NCBI GenBank assembly: GCA_902599655.1
Contig: CACKGC010000002.1
Coordinates: 1 to 64,000 of the forward strand
Direction: 5' to 3'
Length of the DNA stretch: 64,000 bases
Source: an uncultured Fidelibacterota bacterium
GTDB taxonomy: Bacteria; Fidelibacterota; Marinisomatia; Marinisomatales; Marinisomataceae
Below, in pieces: positions 54,957 to 64,000 of the stretch (the first letter of the stretch is position 1; every line of letters starts with the position of its first letter). The translations under genes were made by a program, and so were the position numbers. The notes under the pieces are model-generated. The model did no database searches and had not been told where the DNA came from. It was given only the letters and a program-made list of their open reading frames with translations.

Positions 54957-55472
54957 ATGCCAAGTAATAAAAATTTAGAAGCCGTTAAAAATTTAACAGA
55001 AAAATTAGATAAGGCTAACGCTATCTATTTCACTGATTATCTTGGATTAGACGTAGTGAGCATTACCAAACTTAGAAAAGAATTTGTATCAAACGATGTA
55101 GAATTTACTATTGCAAAGAATACGTTAATAAAACTTGCTGCTAAAGATGTTGGTATGGAGGGGTTAGATGAATTTTTGAATGGTCCAACCGCTATGGCAT
55201 TAAGTTATAATGATCCAACAGATCCTGCAAAAGTAATAAAGAATTTTTTAAAAGATTTTGATAAGCCTGCTGTAAAAGGTATGATATTAGATGGACAGGT
55301 TTTTCAGGGAGAAGAGTTTGAAAAAATTGCAAATCTTCCTTCGAAAGAACAGTTATTGTCCAAACTTGTTGGAATGTTAAATTCTCCAATGTCTAAGCTT
55401 AGCAGCACATTAGGTAGTCCTGTATCTGGCTTATTAGGAGCACTTGAACAATTAAACTCAAAGAAAGGGTAG
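54957..55472 (+). CDS. rplJ: Ribosomal protein uL10
   Basis: 171 aa. Stalk base protein that binds L7/L12 dimers through its C-terminal helix. Conserved [29 protein letters not shown] and [12 protein letters not shown]. There are only 2 bp between rplA and rplJ, so the long L10-binding leader known in E. coli is absent at this position. Confidence 0.97.
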   Translation: MPSNKNLEAVKNLTEKLDKANAIYFTDYLGLDVVSITKLRKEFVSNDVEFTIAKNTLIKLAAKDVGMEGLDEFLNGPTAMALSYNDPTDPAKVIKNFLKDFDKPAVKGMILDGQVFQGEEFEKIANLPSKEQLLSKLVGMLNSPMSKLSSTLGSPVSGLLGALEQLNSKKG

Positions 55473-55477
55473 TTAAA

Positions 55478-55858
55478 ATGAGCGTTAAAAGAGAAGATGT
55501 ATTAAAATATCTTGAAGAAGCAAATATGATTGAAATATCTGAGCTTGTCAAAGATATAGAAGATAAATTTGGTGTTACTGCCGCTGTACCTGTTGCAGCT
55601 GCTGCTGCTGGAGGAGCTGCTGATGGAGCTGCTGAAGGTGGAGAAAAAAGTAGTTTTGATGTTGTTCTAGCAGCTGCTGGACAATCAAAAATCTCAGTAA
55701 TTAAAGTTGTTAGAGAACTTTCTGGTCTTGGATTAAAAGAAGCTAAAGAATTGGTTGATTCTGCTCCTAAGGCTGTAAAAGAAGGCGTCGCAAAAGATGA
55801 GGCTGAAACTATTAAGTCTCAACTTGAAGAGGCTGGAGCTACAGTAGAATTAAAGTAA
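55478..55858 (+). CDS. rplL: Ribosomal protein bL12 (L7/L12)
   Basis: 126 aa. N-terminal dimerisation domain, Ala/Gly hinge ([16 protein letters not shown]) and C-terminal domain [40 protein letters not shown]. Recruits translation GTPases. Confidence 0.98.
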   Translation: MSVKREDVLKYLEEANMIEISELVKDIEDKFGVTAAVPVAAAAAGGAADGAAEGGEKSSFDVVLAAAGQSKISVIKVVRELSGLGLKEAKELVDSAPKAVKEGVAKDEAETIKSQLEEAGATVELK

Positions 55859-55896
55859 TAGTACTAAAAAAGTATATATTAATTAACCAATTTTTT

Positions 55897-55901
55897 GGAG
55901 G
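55897..55901 (+). promoter_or_regulatory. Shine-Dalgarno GGAGG for the TTG start of rpoB
   Basis: GGAGG is followed by 9 nt and then TTG at 55911. No ATG lies nearby in frame upstream of the conserved N-terminus, so the strong site decides the TTG start. Confidence 0.75.
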
Positions 55902-55910
55902 TAATCTATC

Positions 55911-58900
55911 TTGAGAGTAGATAAGTTAAACAATAGACATAATTTTGAGAAAATAACAACTACCAATGAACTGCCAAATCTTTTAGATTTGCAAGTAGGT
56001 TCATTTCATGACTTTTTGCAGGAAAGTATCAATCCTAAAGAAAGAGAAATGTTTGGATTGCATGAAGCTTTTGCTTCAATTTTTCCTTTGCAGGATAATC
56101 ATGAAAACTATATTCTTGAATATAAAAGTTATACAATAGGTAAAGCTAGATACACCCCCAGAGAGTGCTCTGATAGGGGAATAACTTACAGTGTACCTTT
56201 AACTGTTCAACTACGTCTCAAAATTACTGATGAAAAAGATAAAAAGAAGTTTGCTCAAGTAATTGATCAAGATGTTTACTTTGGTAATATACCTTACATG
56301 ACAGATAAAGGTACTTTTATTATCAATGGAGCTGAAAGAACCGTTGTTACTCAACTTCAAAGATCTCCAGGTGCATTTTTTGATCAAAAATTTCATCCAA
56401 ATGGTGCAAAACTTTATAATGCTCGTATTATTCCTATTAGAGGTTCATGGATAGATTTTACAACTGATATTAATGATATACTTTTTACTATCATCGATAG
56501 AAAAAGAAAATTCCCTGCTACAATGCTTTTAAGATCTTTAGGTTTTAGTTCAGATGAAGATATTTACAATGCTTTTGAATTAATTCTTGACCTTGATCCA
56601 TCAAAAATTGATTTGGAAAAATTGAGTCATTATGTTGTTATCGAAGATATTATTGATCATGAAACTGGAGAGCTTTTTGTTGAAAGTGGCAAAGAATTAA
56701 ATGAATCAATAATTAGCACATTAAAGAAAAATAAAACAAAGTCTATCAAAGTTGTTGATGTTAGAAACAACATTGATAGTATGATGATTCATAATACAAT
56801 TCAAAAAGATCCAACAAAATCTACTGAAGAAGCATTAATGAGAGTTTATTTACTTTTAAGAGGAAGTGAGGCTCCTAGTCCTGAATCTGCTGAAAAATTC
56901 ATTAACAGAATGTTTTTCTTTCCAAAGAAATATGATTTAGGCCAGGTAGGTAGATATAGACTAGATAAACAATTTAATTTAAACAACTCTGGAAATGATT
57001 CAGTTCTTACACATGACGATTTTTTAATTACATTAAAATATCTAATTCAAATGAGAAAAGGATTAAGAGCCCCAGATGATATTGATCATTTAGGAAATAG
57101 AAGAGTTAGAACTGTTGGTGAACAATTAAAAGTTCAGTTTAACTCTGCCTTAGCTAGAATGGTCAGAACTGTTTATGAAAGAATGAATCTTCGAGAATCA
57201 GAAACAATAACTCCTCAGGATTTGATTAATTCAAGGTTAGTAACTACAGTTATTAATACATTCTTTGGCACTAGTCAATTGTCCCAATTTGGAGATCAAA
57301 CTAATCCATTAGCAGAAATAACTCATAAAAGAAGAATTTCTTCTTTAGGTCCTGGTGGACTTTCTAGAGAAAGAGCTGGTTTTGAGGTAAGAGATGTTCA
57401 TTATACCCATTATGGTAGGTTGTGTCCAATTGAAACTCCTGAAGGACCAAATATTGGTTTGATTTCATCTTTAGCATTAATGGCTAAAATCAATAGACAT
57501 GGTTTCATTGAAGCTCCTTACAGAAAAATTGATAGCAAAAAGATTACAAATTCTATCGAATATTTATCAGCTGATGATGAAGATAGAGCAAATATTGCTC
57601 AATCAGGTTTAGAGTCAGATAAAAATAATCTTATTTCAGAATCTAAAGTTAGAGTTCGTTCAAAAGGCGATTTCCCAATTGTAGATTCTGAAGATGTTCA
57701 ATATTCAGATATTGTGCCAAACCAAATTCTTAGTGTAGCTGCTGCATTAATTCCTTTTGTTGAGCATGATGATGCTAATCGAGCTCTAATGGGTTCAAAC
57801 ATGCAGCGTCAATCTGTACCATTGTTAAAAACCGATTCTCCAATAGTTGGTACTGGAATGGAAAAAGTTGTTGCTCGAGATTCAAAATCTGTTTTGCTTT
57901 CACCTGTTAGCGGAAAAGTTGTACATGTAGATGCAAATAAAGTAGTAATTAAAGATAGTAATTATAAAGATGGATCTCTTTTAAAAGCTGACGAAGATTT
58001 ATGTACAGTTGATCTTATAAAGTATTCTAGATCAAACCAGAATACTTGTTACAATCAAAAAGTACTGGTTAAAGTTGGTGATAATGTGAAAAAAGATGAT
58101 GTTATCGCAGATGGAGCTTCTACACAAGGTGGGGAACTTGCTTTGGGTAAAAATGTTATGATCGCTTTTATGCCTTGGAACGGTTACAACTTTGAAGATG
58201 CCATTGTTATTAATGAAAGACTTGTAAGAGAAGATGTCTTTACATCAATTCACGTCAACGAAATTGAGCTTGAAGTCAGAGATACCAAGAGAGGTGAAGA
58301 AGAGTTAACACCTGAAATTCCAAATGTAAGCGAAGACGCAACCGCTCAATTAGACGAAAATGGACTAATTCGTGTAGGTGCAATTGTAAACGAGGATGAT
58401 ATTCTTATTGGTAAAGTAACTCCTAAAGGAGAAACTGATCCATCCCCAGAAGAAAAACTTTTACGTGCAATTTTTGGTGAAAAAGCAGGAGATGTAAAAG
58501 ATGCTTCTAAAAAAGCCGAACCTGGTGTAAAGGGTGTTGTTATCAAAACTGATTTATATGAAAAAACATCTAAGCAATCTAGGGCTGAAGTAAATAAAGC
58601 TATCAAAGAGCTTCAAAAAGATAAAAGAAATAATGAAAGAGAATTAAGAGCATCTAGAGATAAATTGTTAAGTGGAATTCTTAAAGATAAATCTTCTCTA
58701 GGTATAAAAGACAAAAACGATAAAGTGCTTGTTAAAAAAGGTACAAAATTAACCTTGAAAAAAATCAGCAGTTTTAATTTTGAACAATTTTCACTCGAAG
58801 AGCCTTGGATTTCAGGTCCTAAGTCTTGGGAAAAGATTAAATTGATTTTTGATTCATTTCATAAACATTTAAATGAATTAGAAGATAAGTTAGAAACTGA

Positions 58901-59666
58901 CATTTTCAAGCTAAAAGAAGGTGATCAATTACAACCTGGAATTCTAAAGCTTGCGAAAGTATATGTTGCTAACAAGAGAAAAATTTCTATTGGTGATAAA
59001 ATGGCTGGTAGACATGGTAATAAAGGTGTTATTGCGACGATAGTTCCAGAGGAAAACATGCCATATTTAGAAGATGGTACACCAGTTGATATTTGTTTAA
59101 ATCCAATGGGTGTTCCTTCAAGAATGAACTTAGGACAATTGTATGAAACCATGCTTGGCTGGGCAGGAAAAATTCTTGGAGAAAAATATGCAACTCCAGT
59201 CTTTAATGGAGCAACTCCAGAAGAAGTAGCTGCTAAAATGAAAGAGGCAGGTTTACCTGATTCAGGTAAGGTTACGTTGTACGATGGCTTAACAGGCGAA
59301 AAAATTGACAATCCAGTATTAGTTGGATATCAGTATATGATGAAATTATATCATATGGTTGATGATAAAATGCATGCTCGTTCTACTGGTCCTTATTCTC
59401 TTGTTACTCAGCAACCTCTTGGTGGTAAAGCTCAGTTCGGAGGACAAAGATTTGGTGAGATGGAGGTTTGGGCACTTCAAGCTTATGGTGCTGCTCATAT
59501 ATTAAGAGAGATTTTAACTATTAAATCTGATGATATAGAAGGTAGATCCAAGGTGTATAGCGCATTAGTAAAAGGTGAAGATTTACCAGATCCTACTACT
59601 CCAGAGGCATTTAACGTATTCATGAAGGAAATTCAAGGTCTCGGCCTTGATATAACTTTAGATTAA
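55911..59666 (+). CDS. rpoB: RNA polymerase beta subunit
   Basis: 1251 aa. It starts with TTG behind GGAGG. Fork/rifampicin region: GTSQLSQFGDQTNPLAEITHKRR (cluster I, here DQTNPL where E. coli has DQNNPL) followed by SSLGPGGLSRERAGFEVRDVH. Other conserved blocks: YCPIETPEGPNIGLI-like LCPIETPEGPNIGLI, MPWNGYNFEDAIVI, GDKMAGRHGNKGV and the C-terminal KAQFGGQRFGEMEVWALQAYGA. The serine/His/Arg residues of the rifampicin pocket look wild-type. It is 12 bp before rpoC. Confidence 0.98.
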   Translation: MRVDKLNNRHNFEKITTTNELPNLLDLQVGSFHDFLQESINPKEREMFGLHEAFASIFPLQDNHENYILEYKSYTIGKARYTPRECSDRGITYSVPLTVQLRLKITDEKDKKKFAQVIDQDVYFGNIPYMTDKGTFIINGAERTVVTQLQRSPGAFFDQKFHPNGAKLYNARIIPIRGSWIDFTTDINDILFTIIDRKRKFPATMLLRSLGFSSDEDIYNAFELILDLDPSKIDLEKLSHYVVIEDIIDHETGELFVESGKELNESIISTLKKNKTKSIKVVDVRNNIDSMMIHNTIQKDPTKSTEEALMRVYLLLRGSEAPSPESAEKFINRMFFFPKKYDLGQVGRYRLDKQFNLNNSGNDSVLTHDDFLITLKYLIQMRKGLRAPDDIDHLGNRRVRTVGEQLKVQFNSALARMVRTVYERMNLRESETITPQDLINSRLVTTVINTFFGTSQLSQFGDQTNPLAEITHKRRISSLGPGGLSRERAGFEVRDVHYTHYGRLCPIETPEGPNIGLISSLALMAKINRHGFIEAPYRKIDSKKITNSIEYLSADDEDRANIAQSGLESDKNNLISESKVRVRSKGDFPIVDSEDVQYSDIVPNQILSVAAALIPFVEHDDANRALMGSNMQRQSVPLLKTDSPIVGTGMEKVVARDSKSVLLSPVSGKVVHVDANKVVIKDSNYKDGSLLKADEDLCTVDLIKYSRSNQNTCYNQKVLVKVGDNVKKDDVIADGASTQGGELALGKNVMIAFMPWNGYNFEDAIVINERLVREDVFTSIHVNEIELEVRDTKRGEEELTPEIPNVSEDATAQLDENGLIRVGAIVNEDDILIGKVTPKGETDPSPEEKLLRAIFGEKAGDVKDASKKAEPGVKGVVIKTDLYEKTSKQSRAEVNKAIKELQKDKRNNERELRASRDKLLSGILKDKSSLGIKDKNDKVLVKKGTKLTLKKISSFNFEQFSLEEPWISGPKSWEKIKLIFDSFHKHLNELEDKLETDIFKLKEGDQLQPGILKLAKVYVANKRKISIGDKMAGRHGNKGVIATIVPEENMPYLEDGTPVDICLNPMGVPSRMNLGQLYETMLGWAGKILGEKYATPVFNGATPEEVAAKMKEAGLPDSGKVTLYDGLTGEKIDNPVLVGYQYMMKLYHMVDDKMHARSTGPYSLVTQQPLGGKAQFGGQRFGEMEVWALQAYGAAHILREILTIKSDDIEGRSKVYSALVKGEDLPDPTTPEAFNVFMKEIQGLGLDITLD

Positions 59667-59678
59667 AGGAAATTATAG

Positions 59679-62600
59679 ATGTATAAAGCAAAAAATAGTA
59701 TTTCAATTAAATTAGCTTCTCCTGAAAAGATTCTTGAAGGATCTTTTGGTGAGGTATTGAAACCTGAGACAATTAACTACAGATCTTATAAACCTGAAAA
59801 AGATGGTTTATTTTGTGAAAAAATCTTTGGTCCAGTTAAAGATTTTGAATGTCACTGTGGTAAATATAAAGGTATTCGTTACAGAGGTATTATTTGTGAT
59901 AGGTGTGGAGTTGAAGTAACAACTAAAAAAGTAAGAAGAAACCGTATGGGGCATATTACTTTAGCTGTTCCAGTAGTGCATATCTGGTTTTTAAAATCAA
60001 TTCCAAGTAAGCTAAGTTATATTTTAGGTAAAAGCGCAAAACAATTAGAAAGTGTAATCTATTATGAGAATTACCTAGTTATTAATCCTGGTAAAAGTGG
60101 TTATAAGAGATTTGAATTAATTGACGAGGAAGCTTTCCTTGAATTAGATCAAGAATTTGGATATGATGCTGCTTCTCAAGAAGAAAGAGAAGAAGAATCA
60201 TATTTCCAGGCTTCCATGGGTGGAGAAGCTATTAAAGATGCTCTTGCTGAAATGGACTTATTAGAGCTTAAACAGGAGCTAGAAACAATAAGTTCAACAA
60301 CAAAATCAAAGCAAAAAAGAGAAGACGCGCTCAAAAGACTAAAAGTTGTAAAAGATTTTGCTCAAGATAGAAACAACAAGCCTGAATGGATGATCGTTTC
60401 TATTTTGCCTGTAATGCCACCTGAATTAAGACCTTTAGTTCCATTAGAGGGCGGACGATTTGCTGCAAGTGATCTTAATGACTTGTACAGAAGAATTATT
60501 ATTAGAAATAATAGATTAAAGCAATTAATGGATATTCAGGCACCTGAAGTAATTTTAAGAAATGAAAAAAGAATGCTACAAGAGTCTGTTGATGCACTTT
60601 TTGATAATACAAAACGTAAAACCGCAATTAGAAGCGGTTCAAAGAGACCATTGAAGTCAATTTCTGACATGCTGAGAGGTAAGCAGGGTAGATTTAGACA
60701 AAACCTTCTTGGTAAAAGAGTTGATTATTCTGGAAGATCAGTTATTGTAGTTGGTCCAGAATTGAGAATGACTGAATGCGGTATTCCAAAGAATATGGCA
60801 TTAGAATTATTTAAACCTCACTTAATAAGAGAATTAATAAGAAGAGATTTAGCTGCAACACCGAGAAGTGCAAAACTAATGATTGAAAATAAAGAATCAT
60901 TTGTTTATGAAATTCTTGAAAGTGTTGTTAAGGATCACCCAGTATTATTAAATCGTGCTCCTACACTTCATAGATTGGGAATTATTGCTTTCCAACCAAT
61001 TCTTATTGATGGTAAAGCTATTCGAGTCCATCCACTTGTATGTTCAGCTTTCAATGCTGACTTCGATGGAGACCAAATGGCTGTTCATGTTCCATTGTCA
61101 ATACCTTCACAATTAGAAGCAAGAGTATTGATGATGGCAAGTCAGAATGTTTTACATCCAGCTAGTGGAAAACCTATTACATTACCTTCTCAAGATATGA
61201 TTTTAGGTTGTTACTATCTAACTAGAGACAAAAAAGGGCAGATTGGTGAGGGAATGTCATTTGGATCAATTGACGAAGTTAAAATTGCTCATGATAATGG
61301 CAAGGTTGGTATGCATGCAATTATTAACGTTAGACATAATGGCATATGGCATAAAAATACTACTGCAGGAAGAGCAATATTTAATTCCATTATCCCAGAT
61401 GAATTAGGCTATTATGATGAAATTGTTTCTAAGAAAAAACTTAGTTTTATCATTGGCGAATCTTTTGTAAAAGCAGGAAATCAACGTACAGTCCAATTGC
61501 TTGATGATCTTAAAGATATTGGTTTCAAAACTGCTACTATGAGCGGAGTTTCAATTTCAATAAGCGATGTTATCATCCCTGATGCAAAGCATGATATAAT
61601 TGACAGAGCAGAGCAAGAAGTAGATAAAATACAACAGCGTTTTGATAGACATGTCTTGACGGAGGGTGAAAGATATAATAAAGTTATTGATGTTTGGACA
61701 AAAGCTACAAGTGATGTGGCAGATGTGATGATGGATGGTTTAAGATCAGATGATCAAGGTTTTAATGCATTATATATTTCATCTGATTCAGGAGCTCGAG
61801 GTAGTGGTGACCAAATCAAACAGCTTGCAGGTATGAGAGGGTTAATGGCTAAGCCAAGAAAATCTATGATAGGCGGTGGTGAAATTATTGAGAGTCCAAT
61901 TCAGTCTAACTTTAAAGAAGGTCTTTCTGTGATGGAGTATTTTATATCTACTCACGGTGCTAGAAAAGGTTTAGCTGATACAGCTCTTAAGACTGCAGAT
62001 GCTGGTTATTTAACAAGAAGACTGGTTGATGTTGCGCAAGACGTTACTATCTATGAAGATGATTGTAAAACAATTAATGGAATTACCGTATCTGACCTTA
62101 AAGAAGGTGAAGAAATTGTTGAATCACTTGGAGAGCGTATCTTAGGAAGAACTTCTTCTGAAAAAATAGTTATTGATGGTGAAGTTGTTGTTAAGCCTGG
62201 AGATATTTTTGATGAAAAGTTGGCTGATCTTATAGTTGAAAATAATTTTAATAGTGTAAAAATAAGATCAATTCTTACATGCGAATCTAGAAGAGGTGTT
62301 TGTGCCAAATGTTACGGTTGGGATTTAACTAGAAGAAAGCTTGTTACAAAAGGTACAGCTGTTGGTATTATTGCTGCCCAAAGTATTGGAGAGCCAGGAA
62401 CACAGTTAACTCTTAGAACTTTCCATATTGGTGGTACAGCTACTCGTATTGCTGAGGAATCTGATAAGAAGTCACGATTTAATGGTACTGCTAAGTTTAC
62501 TAGCGACTATGAACCGGCTGAAACTTTAGATGAAGATGGATTTAATGTTGTAAGATGTTTATCAAGAAGTTCAAAATTATCAATTGTTGATTCAAAAGAT

Positions 62601-63866
62601 AATGTTTTAGATGAATTAAATGTTCCATACGGAGCAAATGTAAATGTTAATGAAGGTGACAAAGTCAAGAAGGGCATGACTCTTTTTTCTTGGGATCCTT
62701 ATACAGACTTAATTCTTGCAAGACAGTCTGGAGTTATTAAAATGAAAGATTTCATTGAAGGCGATACTTATCAAGAAGAAGCTGTTGACGGTGGTAAAAA
62801 ACAGAAAGTTGTTACAGAGTCAAAAGATAGAAGATTAAGTCCGCAAATTGAAATTTACAGCAAAAAAGGTGATATTTTATCTGGGGGAACTATTCTACCA
62901 GTTAAAGCTACTTTGGTTGTAAATGATGGCCAAGATGTCGCTAAAGGACAAACATTAGTTAAAATTCAAAAAGACGTAGGAAAATCAAGAGATATTACTG
63001 GAGGTCTTCCTAGAGTTGCTGAATTATTTGAAGCAAGAAAACCTGCAAATCCAGCAGTTGTAACTGAGATTAATGGTACTGTTGAATTCGGAGAAATTAA
63101 AAGAGGAGTTAGAAAGGTATCAGTGGTACCTGCTAATGGTAAGTCAATTACATATAAAATTCCTTACGGTAAACATGTTGTTGTCCATGAAGGAGATTTT
63201 ATCACAGCTGGTACTCCATTATGTGAGGGAGCTATTTCTCCATCTGACATTTTAACGATTCTTGGTCCAAATGCTGTTAGAGAGTATTTGGTAGATGAAA
63301 TACAAGAAGTTTATAGACTTCAAGGCGTTGGAATTAACGATAAACATATTGAAGTAATTGTTAATCAGATGATGAAGAAAGTTGTAATCAACGATCCTGG
63401 TGATAGCAAATATCTCCCTGGAGAAAGATTAGATAAGCAGGATTTATTTGCAGATAATGATAGTATGAAAGGTATGGTAGTCATTGATGAATCTGGAGAT
63501 TCAAACCTCGATGTAGGAACTATGATTTCACAAAACGAAGTTAAAGAGATGAATAAAGATTTAAAGTCTCAAGATAAAAACGTTATCAAGTTCCATAAAG
63601 CTAAACAAGCTACCTTTGAACCAATTTTAATGGGAATTACTCAATCATCGTTAAATACAAATAGTTTTATATCAGCTGCTTCATTCCAAGAAACAACAAG
63701 AGTTTTGACGGATGCTGCTACAGCATCAAAAACAGATCATCTATTAGGTTTAAAAGAAAACGTTGCATTAGGAAGGTTGATTCCTGCTGGAACAGGTTTC
63801 CCTGAGCTTGATAAAGTTAGGCTAACCAAGGATGAAGAATCTGATATTGTTGAAGAGCAAAGTTAG
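59679..63866 (+). CDS. rpoC: RNA polymerase beta-prime subunit
   Basis: 1395 aa. N-terminal zinc site [20 protein letters not shown]; clamp; the active-site Mg motif [12 protein letters not shown] (near 458); trigger loop and bridge-helix region ([12 protein letters not shown]); second zinc site with [16 protein letters not shown]; and C-terminal [10 protein letters not shown]. Insert and jaw regions with [15 protein letters not shown] lie between. It is not split or fused to rpoB. Confidence 0.98.
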   Translation: MYKAKNSISIKLASPEKILEGSFGEVLKPETINYRSYKPEKDGLFCEKIFGPVKDFECHCGKYKGIRYRGIICDRCGVEVTTKKVRRNRMGHITLAVPVVHIWFLKSIPSKLSYILGKSAKQLESVIYYENYLVINPGKSGYKRFELIDEEAFLELDQEFGYDAASQEEREEESYFQASMGGEAIKDALAEMDLLELKQELETISSTTKSKQKREDALKRLKVVKDFAQDRNNKPEWMIVSILPVMPPELRPLVPLEGGRFAASDLNDLYRRIIIRNNRLKQLMDIQAPEVILRNEKRMLQESVDALFDNTKRKTAIRSGSKRPLKSISDMLRGKQGRFRQNLLGKRVDYSGRSVIVVGPELRMTECGIPKNMALELFKPHLIRELIRRDLAATPRSAKLMIENKESFVYEILESVVKDHPVLLNRAPTLHRLGIIAFQPILIDGKAIRVHPLVCSAFNADFDGDQMAVHVPLSIPSQLEARVLMMASQNVLHPASGKPITLPSQDMILGCYYLTRDKKGQIGEGMSFGSIDEVKIAHDNGKVGMHAIINVRHNGIWHKNTTAGRAIFNSIIPDELGYYDEIVSKKKLSFIIGESFVKAGNQRTVQLLDDLKDIGFKTATMSGVSISISDVIIPDAKHDIIDRAEQEVDKIQQRFDRHVLTEGERYNKVIDVWTKATSDVADVMMDGLRSDDQGFNALYISSDSGARGSGDQIKQLAGMRGLMAKPRKSMIGGGEIIESPIQSNFKEGLSVMEYFISTHGARKGLADTALKTADAGYLTRRLVDVAQDVTIYEDDCKTINGITVSDLKEGEEIVESLGERILGRTSSEKIVIDGEVVVKPGDIFDEKLADLIVENNFNSVKIRSILTCESRRGVCAKCYGWDLTRRKLVTKGTAVGIIAAQSIGEPGTQLTLRTFHIGGTATRIAEESDKKSRFNGTAKFTSDYEPAETLDEDGFNVVRCLSRSSKLSIVDSKDNVLDELNVPYGANVNVNEGDKVKKGMTLFSWDPYTDLILARQSGVIKMKDFIEGDTYQEEAVDGGKKQKVVTESKDRRLSPQIEIYSKKGDILSGGTILPVKATLVVNDGQDVAKGQTLVKIQKDVGKSRDITGGLPRVAELFEARKPANPAVVTEINGTVEFGEIKRGVRKVSVVPANGKSITYKIPYGKHVVVHEGDFITAGTPLCEGAISPSDILTILGPNAVREYLVDEIQEVYRLQGVGINDKHIEVIVNQMMKKVVINDPGDSKYLPGERLDKQDLFADNDSMKGMVVIDESGDSNLDVGTMISQNEVKEMNKDLKSQDKNVIKFHKAKQATFEPILMGITQSSLNTNSFISAASFQETTRVLTDAATASKTDHLLGLKENVALGRLIPAGTGFPELDKVRLTKDEESDIVEEQS

Positions 63867-63926
63867 ATTATTAAGATTATGATTTTTTAGTCCAATTTGA
63901 ATAATCCTACGCGTAGAAGAAAAAGT

Positions 63927-63962
63927 TTGATTCTTCCGTGTTATAACGATATATTCGCCCGG
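63927..63962 (+). promoter_or_regulatory. Sigma-70-type promoter for rpsL with GC-rich discriminator
   Basis: TTGATT (63927-63932), exactly 17 bp, TATATT (63950-63955), followed by CGCCCGG. Predicted start near 63962, about 27 nt before the rpsL ATG. Same TATATT and G/C-rich discriminator design as the tRNA-Thr promoter at 51179. Confidence 0.65.
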
Positions 63963-63988
63963 ACTTTTAAATATAAAAGGAAATATAT

Positions 63989-64000
63989 ATGCCAACTGTA
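63989..64000 (+). CDS. rpsL: Ribosomal protein uS12, first four codons only
   Basis: ATG CCA ACT GTA encodes MPTV at the right edge, preceded by AAAAGG (63975-63980). uS12 begins MPT(I/V)NQL and rpsL follows rpoC in many bacteria, so this is very likely the start of the str operon. The rest lies outside the window. Confidence 0.75.

Noticed and set aside
63865-63916. Terminator after rpoC formed by GATTATT/AATAATC
   Set aside because: A 7-bp A/T stem with a 27-nt loop and no T-tract is too weak to support.

Overview
The window is AT-rich (by eye about 30% G+C), very compact chromosomal DNA from a Gram-negative bacterium. It carries a TonB-dependent receptor, lipoproteins, apolipoprotein N-acyltransferase, a LolA-like protein, a meso-DAP type MurE and a BatA-E operon. 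The Bat operon, long-form IspG, Bacteroidetes-like SMC heads and tailed bS16 point to the FCB side of the tree. My best guess is a streamlined marine lineage such as Candidatus Marinimicrobia (SAR406); this is inference from gene content and style, not a database result. Nearly all genes are on the + strand (rlmB is the exception), many overlap by 1-17 nt, and no stretch over 300 bases lacks a gene.

Layout. 1-1636: 3' part of a TonB-dependent receptor with two His/Asp-rich loops. 1681-5492: polA and alr. 5493-5743: a possible structured RNA and the initiator tRNA-fMet. 5744-7715: an M19 dipeptidase converging on rlmB. 7721-15709: arfB, an unknown exported protein, murE-murF-mraY (a fragment of the dcw cluster), long ispG, an MscS channel and dut. 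15710-17880: groES-groEL behind a near-perfect sigma-54-type promoter, closed by a terminator. 17891-22882: folK, a deoxynucleoside kinase, a 47-aa membrane protein, an outer-membrane barrel, rsmE, a HIT protein and a hinge-less SMC. 22966-28099: rpsP-trmD-rplS (no rimM), an MFS transporter, yicC, gmk, omega and ung. 28196-37121: dnaB, rel, ruvX, lnt, truA, an HtrA-like lipoprotein protease, a DUF4321-like protein, tatA and gatA. 37121-42651: batA-E and a SPOR protein. 42651-51177: yebC, ruvC, ruvA, gcvT, ftsK, a LolA-like protein, a HAD phosphatase, ddl and cysS. 51179-64000: tRNA-Thr-Tyr-Gly-Thr, tuf, rpmG, tRNA-Trp, secE, nusG, rplK-A-J-L, rpoB, rpoC and the first codons of rpsL.

Most of this is housekeeping: replication and repair (polA, dnaB, ung, ruvA/C/X, dut), wall synthesis (alr, ddl, murE/F, mraY), translation, transcription and envelope biogenesis. 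The long tRNA-tuf-secE-nusG-ribosomal-rpo block has the same order as in E. coli.

The most unusual item is the SMC protein at 20819-22882. It has complete SMC head halves, is only 687 aa, has no hinge, and carries a CxxC motif (C340/C343) almost exactly at its midpoint, where Rad50 has its zinc hook. Other points of note are ddl, whose only plausible start is an AUU codon behind a good Shine-Dalgarno; the sigma-54-type groESL promoter; the two His/Asp loops of the receptor; a hairpin abutting the polA start codon; and an uncharacterised 15-bp-stem RNA candidate after alr.
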